From: Cyclina sinensis
Taxonomy: Eukaryota > Mollusca > Bivalvia > Venerida > Veneridae
NCBI GenBank assembly: GCA_012932295.1
Contig: JAAONU010000016.1
Coordinates: 40,083,241 to 40,147,240 of the forward strand
DNA: 64,000 nt
Direction: 5' to 3'
Shown: positions 13,100 to 28,000 of the stretch, in pieces
How positions within the stretch are numbered: position 1 is the stretch's first letter
Layout of the letters: the number at the start of each line of letters is the position of its first letter
Program-made: the position numbers and the translations under genes
Notes under the pieces: model-generated
Databases searched by the model: none
Told to the model about the DNA's origin: nothing
Seen by the model: only the letters and a program-made list of their open reading frames with translations

Positions 13100-16000
13100 G
13101 TACACAGCTGTTTTTTAAAAGATATAAAATTAAAAAGTGACTATTCGTCGACCAACCTATCTCTACCAAATAACCAATTTCAGTTTATTTATCGTCTGTA
13201 CTGATTGCCCATATGACCGACGCCCCCCTGCAGAGATTAGTTATTTTATATTGTGGGAGGATAGTGCAAGATACAGAAAGCATCGCGTTCCAGAGACACC
13301 GCTGGTTCTTTTTCATGTGTACAGCATTCGATACATGGGACTTCGGTTTAACGTCTCATCCAAAAGACAATTAAGTAATGTTAATGGAGGAGTGGGGGAT
13401 TGATATGGGGACCTCTTGGTTATCAGTCCAGGGCTTTACCACAGATCCACCCCTATTCTGAAGCTAGCTTGCCTTACGTCGACCAACCGTTTCGTCGAAC
13501 TGAGTATTGTAAATGAAAAGTCCTTTCGTCCCCTGAATATTCAATAGGCGGAAAATGTGAAATACTTTATTCACACCTAATTACTTGTGCATTATTAATG
13601 ATGGTTGTTTAATGCAGGTGTATTTTTCATTTAATTAATCAGCAGGTATCTAATCCGATATTGAGCCCATATAAATAGACAAATTATCTCTCATTATAGT
13701 TGTTAAGGGCAGGTTGAACCATTGAAATATCCAAATTTCAAAAAGAAAACAATAAGACTAGTAAAAAAATGCACATATGTTAGTGCGAATTTGTTACATA
13801 TATGCTTTGTTTTGTAAACAGGAAAATGTGCCACCTTAGAAAAAACATAATATTCCAGCGACTTTGCAAAATGTCCAAAGCAATCATTTCTACTGACGTT
13901 TACTGCATTAGTTGTACTGATTTGGTGACAAAGCAAAGACAGAATAAAGAGTGTTAAAAATGTATTTGTTTATTCATCCTAAACTAGTTATTATGTATGT
14001 TTATTCATCCTTAATTAGTTATTATGTATGAATGATCCTCACTTTGAAAAAACAATATACATGTACATTTAACAGAACAGAACAGAAACAACTGTCATTA
14101 ATCAATATTATGTCTAATAAGGTTAAACAGTTACACATGCACAATTTAAGTAATTAGGTGTGAATGACCCTACAAAAATATCTCACACCTTCCGCCTATT
14201 GAATATTCAGGGCGACGAAATGACTTTTCAATTCAATAAGTAATCGAAACAGTTGTTGACGAAATGATTGTAATTCTTTCACTACCTATCAGTTCGATGC
14301 CTGTACGTCATATTTCCTACTTACACTGTTTGGCATTCGATACACAGTAGATTTGCTATATTGTTTATTGTGAATAATTACCTGGGGAAGAGATTTAATT
14401 ACGGGTAGAAGTAGAGAAACATAATGATTACATAAATATGATTTTTGTTTTAGTTACACTTTACAGGTTTTAAAATGTATAGAAAGCAGTCTTTACAGTG
14501 TAGAGCAGATCACAATGTAGAGTATTACAATCTGTGTACATTGGAATATTTCAACTTTCTCTAATACCAGAACACTTTCTGTGCCATGCACCATCCCTAA
14601 AACATGTCAAAGGCTTGGTTGGTATCATTGTTTGTACTTCAGTATAACAAAGAAGAAATGCTTAAAACAGATTTGAGTGATCATTTTTGTTCTGGCATGA
14701 AATGTTGAACTAATTGTATAAACATTGATTTGACAAGTTATTAATTATTAATTGTAAATATATCAATTCTAGGTAATAAGAAGATTATTTTCTAAAATGT
14801 TTCATTTGCAACTCTGCAATTTGCATTAAAATAGCATCAAATATATTTATTATTGCAAAAGTATCATAAACTTTTATCTAAATAAATTCATGTAGCTTAA
14901 AACAAAAACAAGCGCTATGTTTGATTGAACACCACGCCCCTGGGGGGCATTAACCTTTGACCCCATGACCTCTAAGTGGGTCTGGCAGGTAGAGCTCATC
15001 AAGGTGCACCTGTGAAGTTTGGAGGCAGTAGGTGGAAGGATTTTCGTTTTATGGTCAAGGTTAAAGTTTTGTGACAAACAAACAACAGACAGATCAAAAA
15101 CAATATGCTCCCTCCAGGAGCATAAAAATATGAAATTGCATAATTAAATAAAATATCTTGTGCATTGAATAACATCAAATGCATTTTGTTATTTCAAAAA
15201 TATCATACAGATTTATCTAAAGAAATTCATGTAGTGGAACACTTTGGTAGCGAATCGACTTCCTTCTGGGAAGCAAAAAGACTAGTGCAGAATGCAGAGG
15301 TAGCAAAATGACCTGAAATCTTCTATACTGAGATAATAAACATTTCTTTTAGTCACTTCTTGGTTGACAAGATATCTTATGGGCCTTGACACAAAGTGCT
15401 ATGTTATACACATGTAAATTATCCTATAAAGTATGTTTGTATTAAATAGGAAAAATAAAGAATATTTTCACTTTCATTTATGATATAGCCTCAGACCTAG
15501 CTCTCACTCAGATTGAAACTGTCTGTAAATTAACTTTTGAATGGATCATAGGACATTTTGTGTCTTGGACAGCAGGTAATATATTGAATGGTCACCCAAG
15601 TCAGCTGAACAGGATTAAGAAAAAAGATTGTAAAATATTTTTATTCTGCCTATCTGAAGATTAAAATTATTTCTCCAAAGAAATTTCCTTCCATGGAAAA
15701 GTTTAATATTTAGAATGTAGTTAAATGAAATATGATAAGATTGAACTACAACTCTGCAAACATGTGAACTACACCTTTTATAGGCATTTTTTTCTGTTTA
15801 GTAAAACATTTGTAGACATTGTGCCCATGGTTTATTTTGCTCTATGTCTATATATATATTATTAATAATTGCTAATAACCATATATTATTAATAATTACT
15901 AATAGCCATATATTATTGTTCCACAAATTTTGGATGTCATTAAAAGTTCTGCTAAATTTATTATTTAAAGTAGTTGCAGTAAATTTTACATTTATACATT

Positions 16001-19000
16001 TTAGTCCTGAAGTTACACATATAGTAACAGAGTTCAAAGAATATGAGGCAGTTCTCCATAAACTTGGTGTAATAAATGAAAGCTCATTGAATGATGTCGA
16101 AGTTGTATCGGTACAGTGGTTTGCAGACTGTATGAGAGCTGGTAAAGTTGTTATTGTTGAACAAAAACACATGTTGCGGAGGACAGATGGCACTGCTCAG
16201 GTACATGAAGAGGTGAGAGAAGTTCCATTCTAAAAAACCAGAAATGTTTGCTTCTTCTTATACATGTATTTTGCAAACCTTATATTATCAAGTTTGTAAA
16301 AAAATATTGAATCTCAACTTTGATCCATTAAGTGTGAGTTAAACTGAATAATAACAACTGTATGATTTTATGAAACTGAATATAAAGTATATCTGTAATG
16401 ATATTGCCTCAGAAGCATGACAGACTGTTCAGGCTACATTCATTAAAGGTTAAAAGGCAGTTAAATTCATAGTGGCTCTCAATGCCTTGGTTACTGCTTA
16501 GATGTCTAAATTTCTTAATCAAATGATTTGGAAAGAAGTTTTGTTCATTAACAAGACTTTCATTAAGTCATTTTAATATTTCAGATATCCAGACCAAGTC
16601 CACCTGTAGCATTGGCTGAGTATGGTTGTCAGAGGGCCACACCTTTAAGGCATTTAAATGAGAAATATTCTGTAAGATTATGTACAGTATTCTTAGTTAT
16701 GTGTTGTGAAACCATGCAGTTGTAAAGCTTCTGTTTGTCAGTATTTGTATAGACATTGATTGATGATTAAATCACTCTCTACTAAAAAGGAGTCTTGTTC
16801 TGGACTAAAAATTGATCTTGTAATAAGAGGTCTTGGGTTTGAATATAGGAGCTCTTTATTTCGTCAAAGCTACAGTATAGATTAGCAGTAATTAAAATTA
16901 TAGAAGTTTCATAAGATTAACATGATTATTTAAATATAGAAATGTTATTTTGCATTTCTTTAAACCTGTCTCTTGTATATAGGGGTAGTATCTGATAAAC
17001 TTTAGGCAACGAGATGGCTGTAAGATTATTTTTAAATTACTGAATATAGCTTTAGAATACAAGAAGTTCTTTCCACTGTAAGTAAATTGAACAAATTTTA
17101 TCATTAGAAAAAAAAAATGTTTTTCATTTGCATATCAGTATACTGATTTTCAGAAAGCTTTAGAAACTTTAGAGAAATATGCTGAGTTGCGAGATGAAGA
17201 CAATGATTATTCTAGAGCGTTAGCATTCAGGTAAACACCAATTTCTTTAAAATCTTTCAGGATTACTGAAGGTTGATAGAATTATTCCATCAGTACCATA
17301 TTAACTGTTTTGAAGATATCTTTTTTTTTTTCAAATAGTCACAGTTTCATTTGTCCATCCTTCTGTCATCCAGTCATATATTCTTGTCTTGGCTGTTTCA
17401 CAGCAACCAGTGGTTGGAATTAAATGAAATTTTACAGGAAGCGTCAGTACCAATAGGAGATGTGCATAACTTTTCATGAGCTGTGCTCTTGATTTTCCTA
17501 AGCACTGGCTGGAATAAAATGAATTTTACTGATATTTTCAGTACCAAGGGCAGAAGCTCTTTATAATGTCAGTAACAACTGGTTCAAGTATTGGTTATTT
17601 TTCAGAGTACTGGGTGCCTTGATTTGCTACATATAATATACAAAGTACTATTTGTGTCCAAGCTTTTTCTTAGACACCACTTCCTAGAGTTTAATTAAAA
17701 TGTATAGGGATTTTCAGCACTTTGAGGAAATCTGCATATTACAATCATGAATGTAAATGAATAGCTATTGGCCCATTGATTTGTTACATATCTTATCAAA
17801 GCATTATTCATGTCTGGGAAATTTCTCAGCAACCCCTTGCAGGAAGTCATTGAAACTTCAGCACTAGGAGACGTACATGTTGAAAATTAAATGTTTTAAT
17901 TTTTTTTATACAGAGCTAAGTCCTTTGATTTGATTTTACTACATAAAGTATACTAGTGTACTCTTTGTGTCTAGACTATTTATCAGCAGCTCATTGCTGG
18001 AAACACAATCATGGGAAGTTTCAGTACCAGTAGAAGATGTATAATTATATAAATATATTACCAGCATGATTTGAGGTCAAGGTCATGCCAGGAATGGAAA
18101 CCTGGAATGCTGATTCAATGAAAGTTTAAAGTTCTTTACATATTGAAAGGGCTATGTCATAGACCAGCATGTGCTTTAGGGAGCATAAAATATCATCAAA
18201 TATTTTCTGATAACATTTACTTTTTTGGTCTTGTTGAATATACCTTGATTTTACAGAACTTCTAACTGAAAGTCAATCGCCCTAAGCATTTTCAGGTAGT
18301 AATTGATATAAACCACAAGAACTTCACTGGTAGTCCAGTGTTTGAACTGTCTGTCACTCTGTCAGTCAGTCCGAAAACTTTAACATTGGCCATAACCTCC
18401 TAACTAGTAAGTGGATTTACTTCATACTTGGACACAACACCCTTTTGGACAAGACCTTCCCACTTACCTATATTTATTTGACCTTGACCCCTGAATGACC
18501 TTCACCTTGAAGATCCAATTCCCCAAAAACTTTAACATTGACCAGAACTTCCTTATTGATAAGTGGATTTACTTCATACTTGGACACAACACCCCTTTGG
18601 ACAAGATCTTCCCACTGACTTATATTTATTTGACCTTGACCCCTGAATGACCTAAACTTGAAGATCCAATTGTCTAAAAACTTTAACATTGATCATAACT
18701 TCTTTATGAGTGAGTAGATTTACATAATACTTTAGACAAGACCTTCTCACCTGCCTATATTTTTTTGACCTTGACCCCTTGATGACCTTGATTTACTTCA
18801 TACTGGTACTTTGACACAACACCCCTTTGGACAAGACCTTCCCACTGACCAATATTTATTTGACCTTGAACCCTGAATGACCTTTACCTTGAAGATCCGA
18901 TTGTCCAAAAATTTTAACATTGGCCATAACTTCCTTATTAGATGGTCGATTTACTTCATACTTAGAAACAACACCCCTTTGGACAAGACCTTCCCACTGA

Positions 19001-22000
19001 ACTATATTTATTTGACCTTGACCCTTGAATGACTGGTCCTCAGCCCAAAGACAGAGCACCACTTCGAGGGCATTGTCATCTTACAGTTACAGTTCTTATT
19101 AACTTTTTTTCAGGAGAGCATCATGTGTGCTGAAGTCATTACCATTTGCTTTATCTAGTATTCATCAGCTCAGGAATATAACCAATATTGGTGATCACAG
19201 TAAAAGAGTGATTCAGGTAAATGTACTATGGTGAATTTACATGTAAAAGGCTATGAAAAATTAACTTTATCCACTAAAACCAACAGACAAACTGTACATA
19301 TCTATATTGCCAACTGCTATAGTGCCCATGGATGTAAATACACAACACAGTCATGTGAAAGTAGAAGACATTCAAATTACAGCAGTATTAAATAATGTAG
19401 TATTCAGTCTTGCAATAATTTACAACTGCTTTCTGAGACACAGCTTAACGATGCTATCATTTGCCTCCTACATAGATGTGAACAGTGTTAAGCCTTAAAG
19501 TCTCTGTTTTATGTCCTAAGAAGATATAATGTAAAACTTCCTGACATGAAGGCAGACATGTAGTTTTGTCTGAAAATATTTTCTGTTGCATCTATGCTCT
19601 GTTAATTTGCAGTAACAGTTTCACTTCTTGGGTATTAGGCAAGTTACTGACCTCTGTTTAAACAATTTTTATATGCCCGAAGGGGGTATATTAAGTTATG
19701 GTCCTGGGCGTCCTTCCTTAAAATTAATAGGGGGCCATCTAACTGTAAACATAACAAAAGAGAAAAATAGAGTTCATTCTGTAACAATAGAATAAGGGGT
19801 CAATGGGCCTCTATTAAACAAAGAAAATAACAAAAGAAAAGGTCCCCTATCCAGTTTCGGCCTCACATCCGTCCGTCCGTTCTTTAGCAATTTGGTTTCC
19901 AGAGGATAACTTGAGTAACTCTTTGGCCTACAGTCTTTTAACTTCATTTGGTTATTGCCCACATTGAGTGGATGACCCCTATTGATTTTGGAGTCAATAG
20001 CTCAAAGGTTAAGGTCACAGTGACCTTAACATAGAAAACTATTTCGCCATGTAACTTGACAGTCATTTGTTATAGAGATTTCACACTCTATATCATGATT
20101 GCACACATTGAGTGGATGACCCCTATACATTTTGGGGGCAGTATGTCAAAGGTCAAGGTCACAGTGACCTAAATGTTTAGAATCATTTACACTCTGAAGC
20201 TCGACAACCATTTGTCTTAGAAACTTCAAAATTCATATAATGGTTGCACACATTAAGTGAATGACCTCTATTGATTTTGGGCTCATTAGGTCAAAGATCA
20301 AGGTCACAGTGACCTACATGTAAGCACTGAAAACTATTTCTGCTGTAAACTTAATAACCATTTGTCATACAGACTTCAAACATCATATGATCATTGATTA
20401 CATTGAGAAAATGACCCCCGTTCATCCTAGGATTAGTAGGTCAGATGTCAAGGTCACAGTGACCTAAACACTGAAAAGCATTTCTGCTGTATAACTTGGC
20501 AACTACTTCCCATACTGACTTCAAACTTCTTAGGATGATTGCCATCATTGATTACATGACCTCTATACTGTTTGGGGTAAGTACATAAAAGGTCACAAGG
20601 TGACAATCAACTAAACAATCAACATTTCTGCACTATAACTTGACAACTATGCATCACAGCATGAACAACTTCTGAAAGACTGACATTTATACAAATTATA
20701 AAACCTAAAATTCAGATATGATAAAGATCTATAAAACTCTAAAATTAAAATTATAAAATGTTAAAATCAAAATATTATAAATCAAAAACAAAAAATTCAA
20801 AATTTAAAGCAAATCATTTAATTCCAAAGCCTAAGGTTTCTTCCCTTTTATCACAGATACATCATACTTAGAAAAAACAACCTTCGGGCATATAACGCTC
20901 CACCAAGGGTGCTCTTGTTTTTGAAATGACTTGAAAACTTACTGAAATATTCTGGATATGAAACTAGCAAATTTTTGGAAAAAATATTCATCTTTTTGAC
21001 AGTTTTTAAGAGAAAACAAAGACTGGTTTGTGCTTATGCATTGTTGACTAAAATTGATGTGACTACTCTAAACAGGAGATACTTGAAGATGGTGAGAATT
21101 TGGAAGTTGAAAACATCTTGAATGATCCCTGGTTTCACAAAATGAAGGTGAGAACTGGTTTAAATGGAACGTATTGTTGTGTATTCAGTATAAAAGTCAG
21201 AAGTAAGAGCAGAAGTCAATCTAAATATATTTTATGAATAAAATTTCCTAGTCTTTGTGTATTTTTGAGTTTCGACTCTACCTGTTCAATTAATTGAAGA
21301 ATTCACCTTAGGCTGAACTCTAAAAAGACACATTGTTTATTGTGTTTGTTTGTTGAAAATAACAACTACAGTAAGGTAACTGCTGTTTTCACAACATTAA
21401 AACATCACATGCACTGCAATTTGACAGACAGACAGATAACTTTATTTCACTCAAGGTATTTTAAATACAGTTGTTGTCTGTATCCTTGCTCTGGCATGCA
21501 CCTTGTTTGTGTCAAAACTGTGACAATTGAGAATACTGTAACAAAAGGTGTTTTTACATCCAACTGTTGTTTTTTTTCACAATATTTAAGTAAATGAAAT
21601 AAAATAATGAATTGAAAGTTGCTTGGTGTTCAGTTCATGTAGTATTCAGTCTATTCAGGTTTTTTATATATGAAAAAAGAACAAAATAAAATGGAACCAA
21701 GATTTTCAATCGGTTTAGACTGGGATTTGGTTTTCAAAGGTTTGGTATAGACAGTTTTACAATGTGTCAGCAGAGCAGGCATATAGCTTTGTCTATGTCA
21801 GTAGGTCGGTCAGTTGGTATACCCTTTATTTCTGATCATTATCTAGAGAACCCGTCGGCCGAAATTCATCAAACTTGGAAAGAATGTTGGTCATGACCAG
21901 TAGATGACCCCTTTTTTTTTTTGGATCACAAGGTCAAAGGTCAAAGTCACAGTGACATTAATGTCACAGTGACATTGAACAGCAAAACAGTTTATGTTCA

Positions 22001-25000
22001 ATATCTGGAGAAGGCTTGAGCTCAGGCTCTTCAAAATTGGAAAGAAGGTTGGTCATGACCAGTAGATCACTCTTTTTTGTGAGCCTTGGGTCCTCAAACT
22101 TGTTAGGCAGGTTGGATATGACCGGAAGATCTCCCTAATAAATTTTCAGGTCACCAGTCAAAGGTCAGTGCCACAATGACTTTGCACATCAAAAATATTT
22201 CCAATCAATACATGGAGAATAGTTGGGTCTAGGCTTCTCAAACTTGAGAGGATGGTTGTTCATAACCAGTAGATGACCAATAATATTTATCAGGTCAATA
22301 GATCAAATTAAGGTTAAGGCTATAGTGACCTTGAATACCAAAACAATTAAAGATCAATAAGTAGTGAATGCTTAGGCCTAGCCTCCTCAGTGTTGATAGG
22401 CAGATTGGTCATGACCAGTACTTTACCCCTATTTATTTGGGTCAAAAGTTGAGAACAAATCTTCTGAGTCACAGTCTGACCTTCATTCACAACATGGCTA
22501 TCACTGGATAACTGCAACCCGCATCAAGGCATTTCTAGAGAGCATACGTGTTTTACAAACATCCCTTGTTGAAAGTCTCAGTGAGTTCTTAAAATTCGGT
22601 AGTCAGAAATATATTATTTTACCAAACAAAGGGTTTTAAATTAGCCTAAGATTCTACTGATATAATATTTTTGTACAGTTTGTTGAAATATTTCAGTACT
22701 GGGTAAAACATATACCAAAAGTGATTGAAACTTCAAAAATAGAACAAATATGTATAGTGTTACACACTTTTTCCAGTTGTTCACTGAAATATTTGGTGTA
22801 GGACCATCAACAGCCAAACAGTTTATAGCCAAAGGTTGGAGTTCTATAGATGATGTAAGGGCAGGTCACAAGTCAGCAGATTGGAGAGTACAGTGGGGTA
22901 AATTGCTTTTTATGCTCTCTGAGAAATTATGGGGAGTGTATAGTTGCTGTTTGGTCTGTCTTTCTTTCCATCACTTGCTTGTCTGGGCAGTATCATGACC
23001 ATGATTTTAGGGATTTCAAAATTACATAGCGTAAATGTTCGCCTCAGTGAGACAATGTGTTGTACCATATACCAGGTCAGTACCTCAGAAGTCAAATTCA
23101 CTCTATTGGCTACAGTTTCAATTGTTCGAGCTTGATTGGAGGGATTTTAAAATAACTTGGCACAAATGTTTGCCCCAGTGAGATGGTGTTTTTGTGCACA
23201 AAACCAGGTTGGTAGATAGTTCAGAGCTCAATTTCTTACTAAGAGGTCAAGGGTCAAAATTTTCCAGGCTGTAACTTGGCCATGCTTGAAGATTTGAGAA
23301 TTTCAAAGCACAAATGTTCACATCAATGAGATGTATGAACCAAGTCAGTAGCTCAAAGGTCCAGGCTACAGTTCTGTTTGTCCAGGCTGTAACTTGGTGT
23401 TGGTTGGAGGATTTCAAAATTACTTCCCTCAAATATTCGCCCCAGAGAGACATCATGTCGTGTGCCAAACTAGGTTGGAACATCAAAGGTAAAGGTCACA
23501 CTTTGGCCACAGTTGTGCTTGTAGCAAAAGGCTGGAAATTTCAAAACTACTTGGCACAAATGTTTGCCTCAGTGAGATGATGTGTCACGGGCATGAACCA
23601 TGTCAGTTGCTCAGAGGTTAAGGTCACACTTTGAAGTCAAAGGACATGATTTATTATGCTCCCCGAAGGCCGAGCATATAGTTGCCGCTTTGTCCGTCCC
23701 GTCCGTCCGTCTGTCATAATTTTGTCCGGAGCATAACTTGAAAACCTCTGGATATAATTTGTTTAAACTGAACACAGTGGTAGATGGCATTGACGCGGAG
23801 TGCAGTGCCAAAGAACCATAACTCTATTTTGCCCTATTTTTGAATTATCTCCCATTTTAGAAAAATCTTGTCTGGAGCATAACCTGAAAACCCTTGGACA
23901 TAATTTGTTTAAACTGCACACAGTGGTAGAGGGCATTGACGCGGAGTGCAGTGCCAAAGAACCATAACTCTATTTGCCCCGTTTTTTAATTATCTCCCTT
24001 TTTAGAAAAATCTTGTCAGGAGCATTACCTGAAAACCCTTGTAGATAATTATGCTGCCCGAAGGGTGAGCATATGCTTGCCGCTTTGTCCGTCTGTTCGT
24101 TCGTCCGTCTGTTCGTCCGTCATAATTTTGTTTGGAGCCAACACAAAAACTATGAGAGATATCAAGACCAAACTTCATAGGTAGTTAGATCTCATAAGGA
24201 GCAGTGCAGTGCACAAGAGCCATAACTCTTGCTTTATTAATTTATGAGTTATTGCCCTTTAATATTTCTCATATGTTTTTTTTTGTCCGGGGCATTTCTC
24301 ACAAAGTATAAGAGTTATCAACTTGAAACTTTATAAGTAGATAGATCTCATTGATGAGCAGTGCAGTGCACAAGAACCATGACTCTTGCTTTCTTAATGT
24401 TTGAGTTATTGCCCTTTAAAGTTTCTCATACTTATTTTTTGTCCAGGGCATATCTCACAAAGTATAAGAGATATTAACATGAAACTTTATTGGTAGATAG
24501 ATCTCTGTAAGGAGAAGTGCAGCGTGAATGAACCTTAACTCTATTTTGCATAATTTAGGAGTTATTGCCCTTTGTTATTTTTCATACTTAAAGAAAAAAT
24601 ACATCTTAAACAATAGCCTTTTTGGAATTGGCATTTATTCGGGGAGCATCCATCGGTTTCTACCGATTTCTTGTTTCAGTATATTTAGCTGGCATGAATA
24701 TCCCTCAGTTATATTAATGTTATTTTATGTGTCGAATTACCCCTATTGGTTTCCATTCACTTTTATTTGGCGATGCTTTCTAGCTATGTCAGAGCAATGT
24801 CAGGGAGCATCCATTGGTTATCAATGTCCTTGTTATGAATTGTTTCTAATAAAGTGGTGTTATATGTTATTGATGTCTGGCTTGGAACAGCAGCAGGTAA
24901 GCCCTTTGTAGCAAAATCTTGGTTTCCATGGTCACGGACTTTATACTTGAACATGCCCTGCTATGAACTTACGAAAATGAATAATATTAGGTTATCTAAC

Positions 25001-28000
25001 AATATTCCGTACAGTGCAGAGATATATTTGGATGTGTACCAAGCTGGATAAACCAGAAGGATAGTCTAATAAGCTTTTACCATATTAAATATATCCCATA
25101 TTGTACAGAACATTGTTAAAAATATTTTTCCTTTTTTTTTGCTTTAGTAACTTTAAGTTTCTCTTTAACATTATGAAATTTGTTAAACAACACACAAATT
25201 GGGGACTACTAGATGTCTTATTGAACGGTATGTTAAGAATGATAGTGATTCATTAGGAACAGTTTCTCTATGCTCACTGATTGTAAATAAAACATAAAAA
25301 AAGCTTTTTGAGAGAATTATACATGGTTCTCTTACTCTTTATGTGATAAAACCTTAGCAGAATAGATCTCTTGTGCTAGAACTTCATAAGAATGATGGTT
25401 AATGGTAATTTACGGCCTCATTTTATGACTAAAAATCTGCCAAAAGACATCAGAGAGAACAAAACAATAATGATAACCTTATACATGTATTTAATACATT
25501 GGATTTGTGCTGTTAATTCAAAGATATCATTTCACAAAAACTTCTGTCAGAGCTTTTTATTCAACAGGGCTTGCTTTTCATGAAGACCTTACATTACCTG
25601 TGTTGAGGCAGGAAGCCAGATATATATATGAGCTGATAGTGAAACATTTGAGTCAAGTGCTACCAGGAGCTATAGCAAAAGTCACTGGAGGGTTTAGAAG
25701 GTATATCTGCCATCTCTAGATACACTTACTTAGCATGACATTATATACTGAACACTTGGGAAAATCAAATCAAATTGAAAAGAAAATACAACGAAAATTT
25801 CTTTGTTTTGGTGTGCTTACAATGTGTAAATATTATATATCATTCTTGTACTGTACACTGAACAAAGGAACACTGCCATAAATATCACTGAGATACAGTT
25901 ATACAGAAACAGGTTTATTTCTTAGAATTTTTTAAAGTCCAAATTTTTCTTTTACAGAAAGCTATGTACAACTTAGCTTTTTAGCTCACCTGAGCACAAA
26001 GTGCTCAGGGTGAGCTTTTCTGATCAGTCTTTGTCCGTCGTCCGTCAGTCCGTCCGTCCGTCCGTCCGTCGTCAACTTTTTATTCAAACGACATCTCCTC
26101 TGAAACCAATGGGGCAAATTTAATGAAACTTGCCTGGGATGGTCCTTGCATGAAGCTCTACTAAGATTGTTCAAATGGTTCTGGTCCATTGCATTTCTGG
26201 TTCACTGGAGCTAAAAATAGATTTTATAAGTTGGATCTTTAAAAATCTTCTTCTCCGAAACCACAAGGCCTGGAGCTTTGATATTTGGTATGAAGCATCA
26301 TCTAGTGGACCTCTACCAAGTTTGTTCAAATTATGTCCCTGGGGACAAAACTGACCCCACCCCAGGGGTCAGTTGATTTTACATAGAGTTATATAGGGAA
26401 AACTTGAAAATCTTCTTGTCAGAAACCACAAGGCCTAGAGTTAAGATATTTGGTATGTAGCATTGTCTAGTGGACCTCTACCAAGTTTGTTCAAATCATG
26501 GCCTCTGGGTCAAAAATGGCTCTGCCCCGGGGGTCACTTGTTTTACATAGAGTTATATAGGAAAATCTTTAAAAAATCATCTTGTCAGAAACTGTAAGTT
26601 ATAGAGCTTAGATATTTGGTGTGTAGCATTGTCTAGTGGACCTCTACCAAGTTTGTTCAAATCCTGTCCTCTGGGTCAAAAATGGCCCCGCCCCAGGGGC
26701 CACTAGTTTTACATAGAGTTATATAAGAAAATCTTTAAAAAATCTTCTTGTCAGAAACCGTAAGTTATAGAGCTTAGATATTTGGTGTGTAGCATTGGCT
26801 AGTGGACCTCTACCAAGTTTGTTCAAATCCTGGCCTCTGGGTCAAAAATGACCCCGCCCCAAAGGCCACTAGTTTTACATAGAGTTATATAGGAAAATCT
26901 TAAAAAATCTTCTTGTCAGAAACCGTAAGTTATAGAGCTTAGATATTTGGTGTGTAGCATTGCCTAGTGGACCTCTACCAAGTTTGTTCAAATCATGGCC
27001 TCTGGGTCAAAAATGACCCCGCCCCAGGGGCCACTAGTTTTACATAGAGTTATATAGGAAAATCTTAAAAAATCTTCTTGTCAGAAACCGTATAGTATAG
27101 AGCTTAGATATTTGGTGTGTAGCATTGTTTAGTGGACCTCTACCAAGTTTGTTCAAATCCTGGCCTCTGGGTCAAAAATGGCCCCGCCCCGGTGGTCACT
27201 TGTTTTACATAGAGTTATATAGGAAAGACTAAAAAATCTTCTTGTCAGAAACAAGAAGGCCTACAGTTAAGATATTTGGTATGTAGCATTGTCTAGTGGA
27301 CCTCTACCAAGTTTGTTCAAATCCTGGCCTCTGGGTCAAAAATGGCCCCGCCCCGGGGTCACTTGTTTTACATAGAGTTATATAGGAAAATCTTAAAAAT
27401 CTTCTTGTCAGAAACCGTAAGTTATAGAGCTTAGATATTTGGTGTGTAGCATTGTCTAGTGGACCTCTACCAAGCTTGTTCAAATCCTGGCCTCTAAGTC
27501 AAAAATGGCCCCGCCCCAGGGGCCACTAGTTTTACATAGAGTTATATAGGAAAATCTTAAAAAATCTTCTTGTCAGAAACCGTATAGTATAGAGCTTAGA
27601 TATTTGGTGTGTAGCATTGTCTAGTGGACCTCTACCAAGTTTGTTCAAATCCTGGCCTCTGGGTCAAAAATGGCCCCGCCCCGGGGTCACTGTTTTACAT
27701 AGAGTTATATAGGAAAATCTTAAAAAATCTTCTTGTCAGAAAAAACCTAAGTTAGATATTTGGTTGTAGCATTGTCTAGTGGACCTCTACCAAGTTTGTT
27801 CAAGCAGAAACCGTAGTATAGAGCTTAGATATTTGGTGTGTAGCATTGTCTAGTGGACCTCTACCAAGTTTGTTCAAATCCTGGCCTCTGGGTCAAAATG
27901 GCCCCGCCCCGGTAGTCACTTGTTTTACATAGAGTTATATAGGAAAGACTTAAAAATCTTCTTGTCAGAAACAGATAGGCCTTACAGCTTAGATATTTGG

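Noticed and set aside
24528..24911. 127-codon open frame in polymerase intron 7
   Set aside because: Hydrophobic by AT-rich composition, no homology, starts inside a repeat element.
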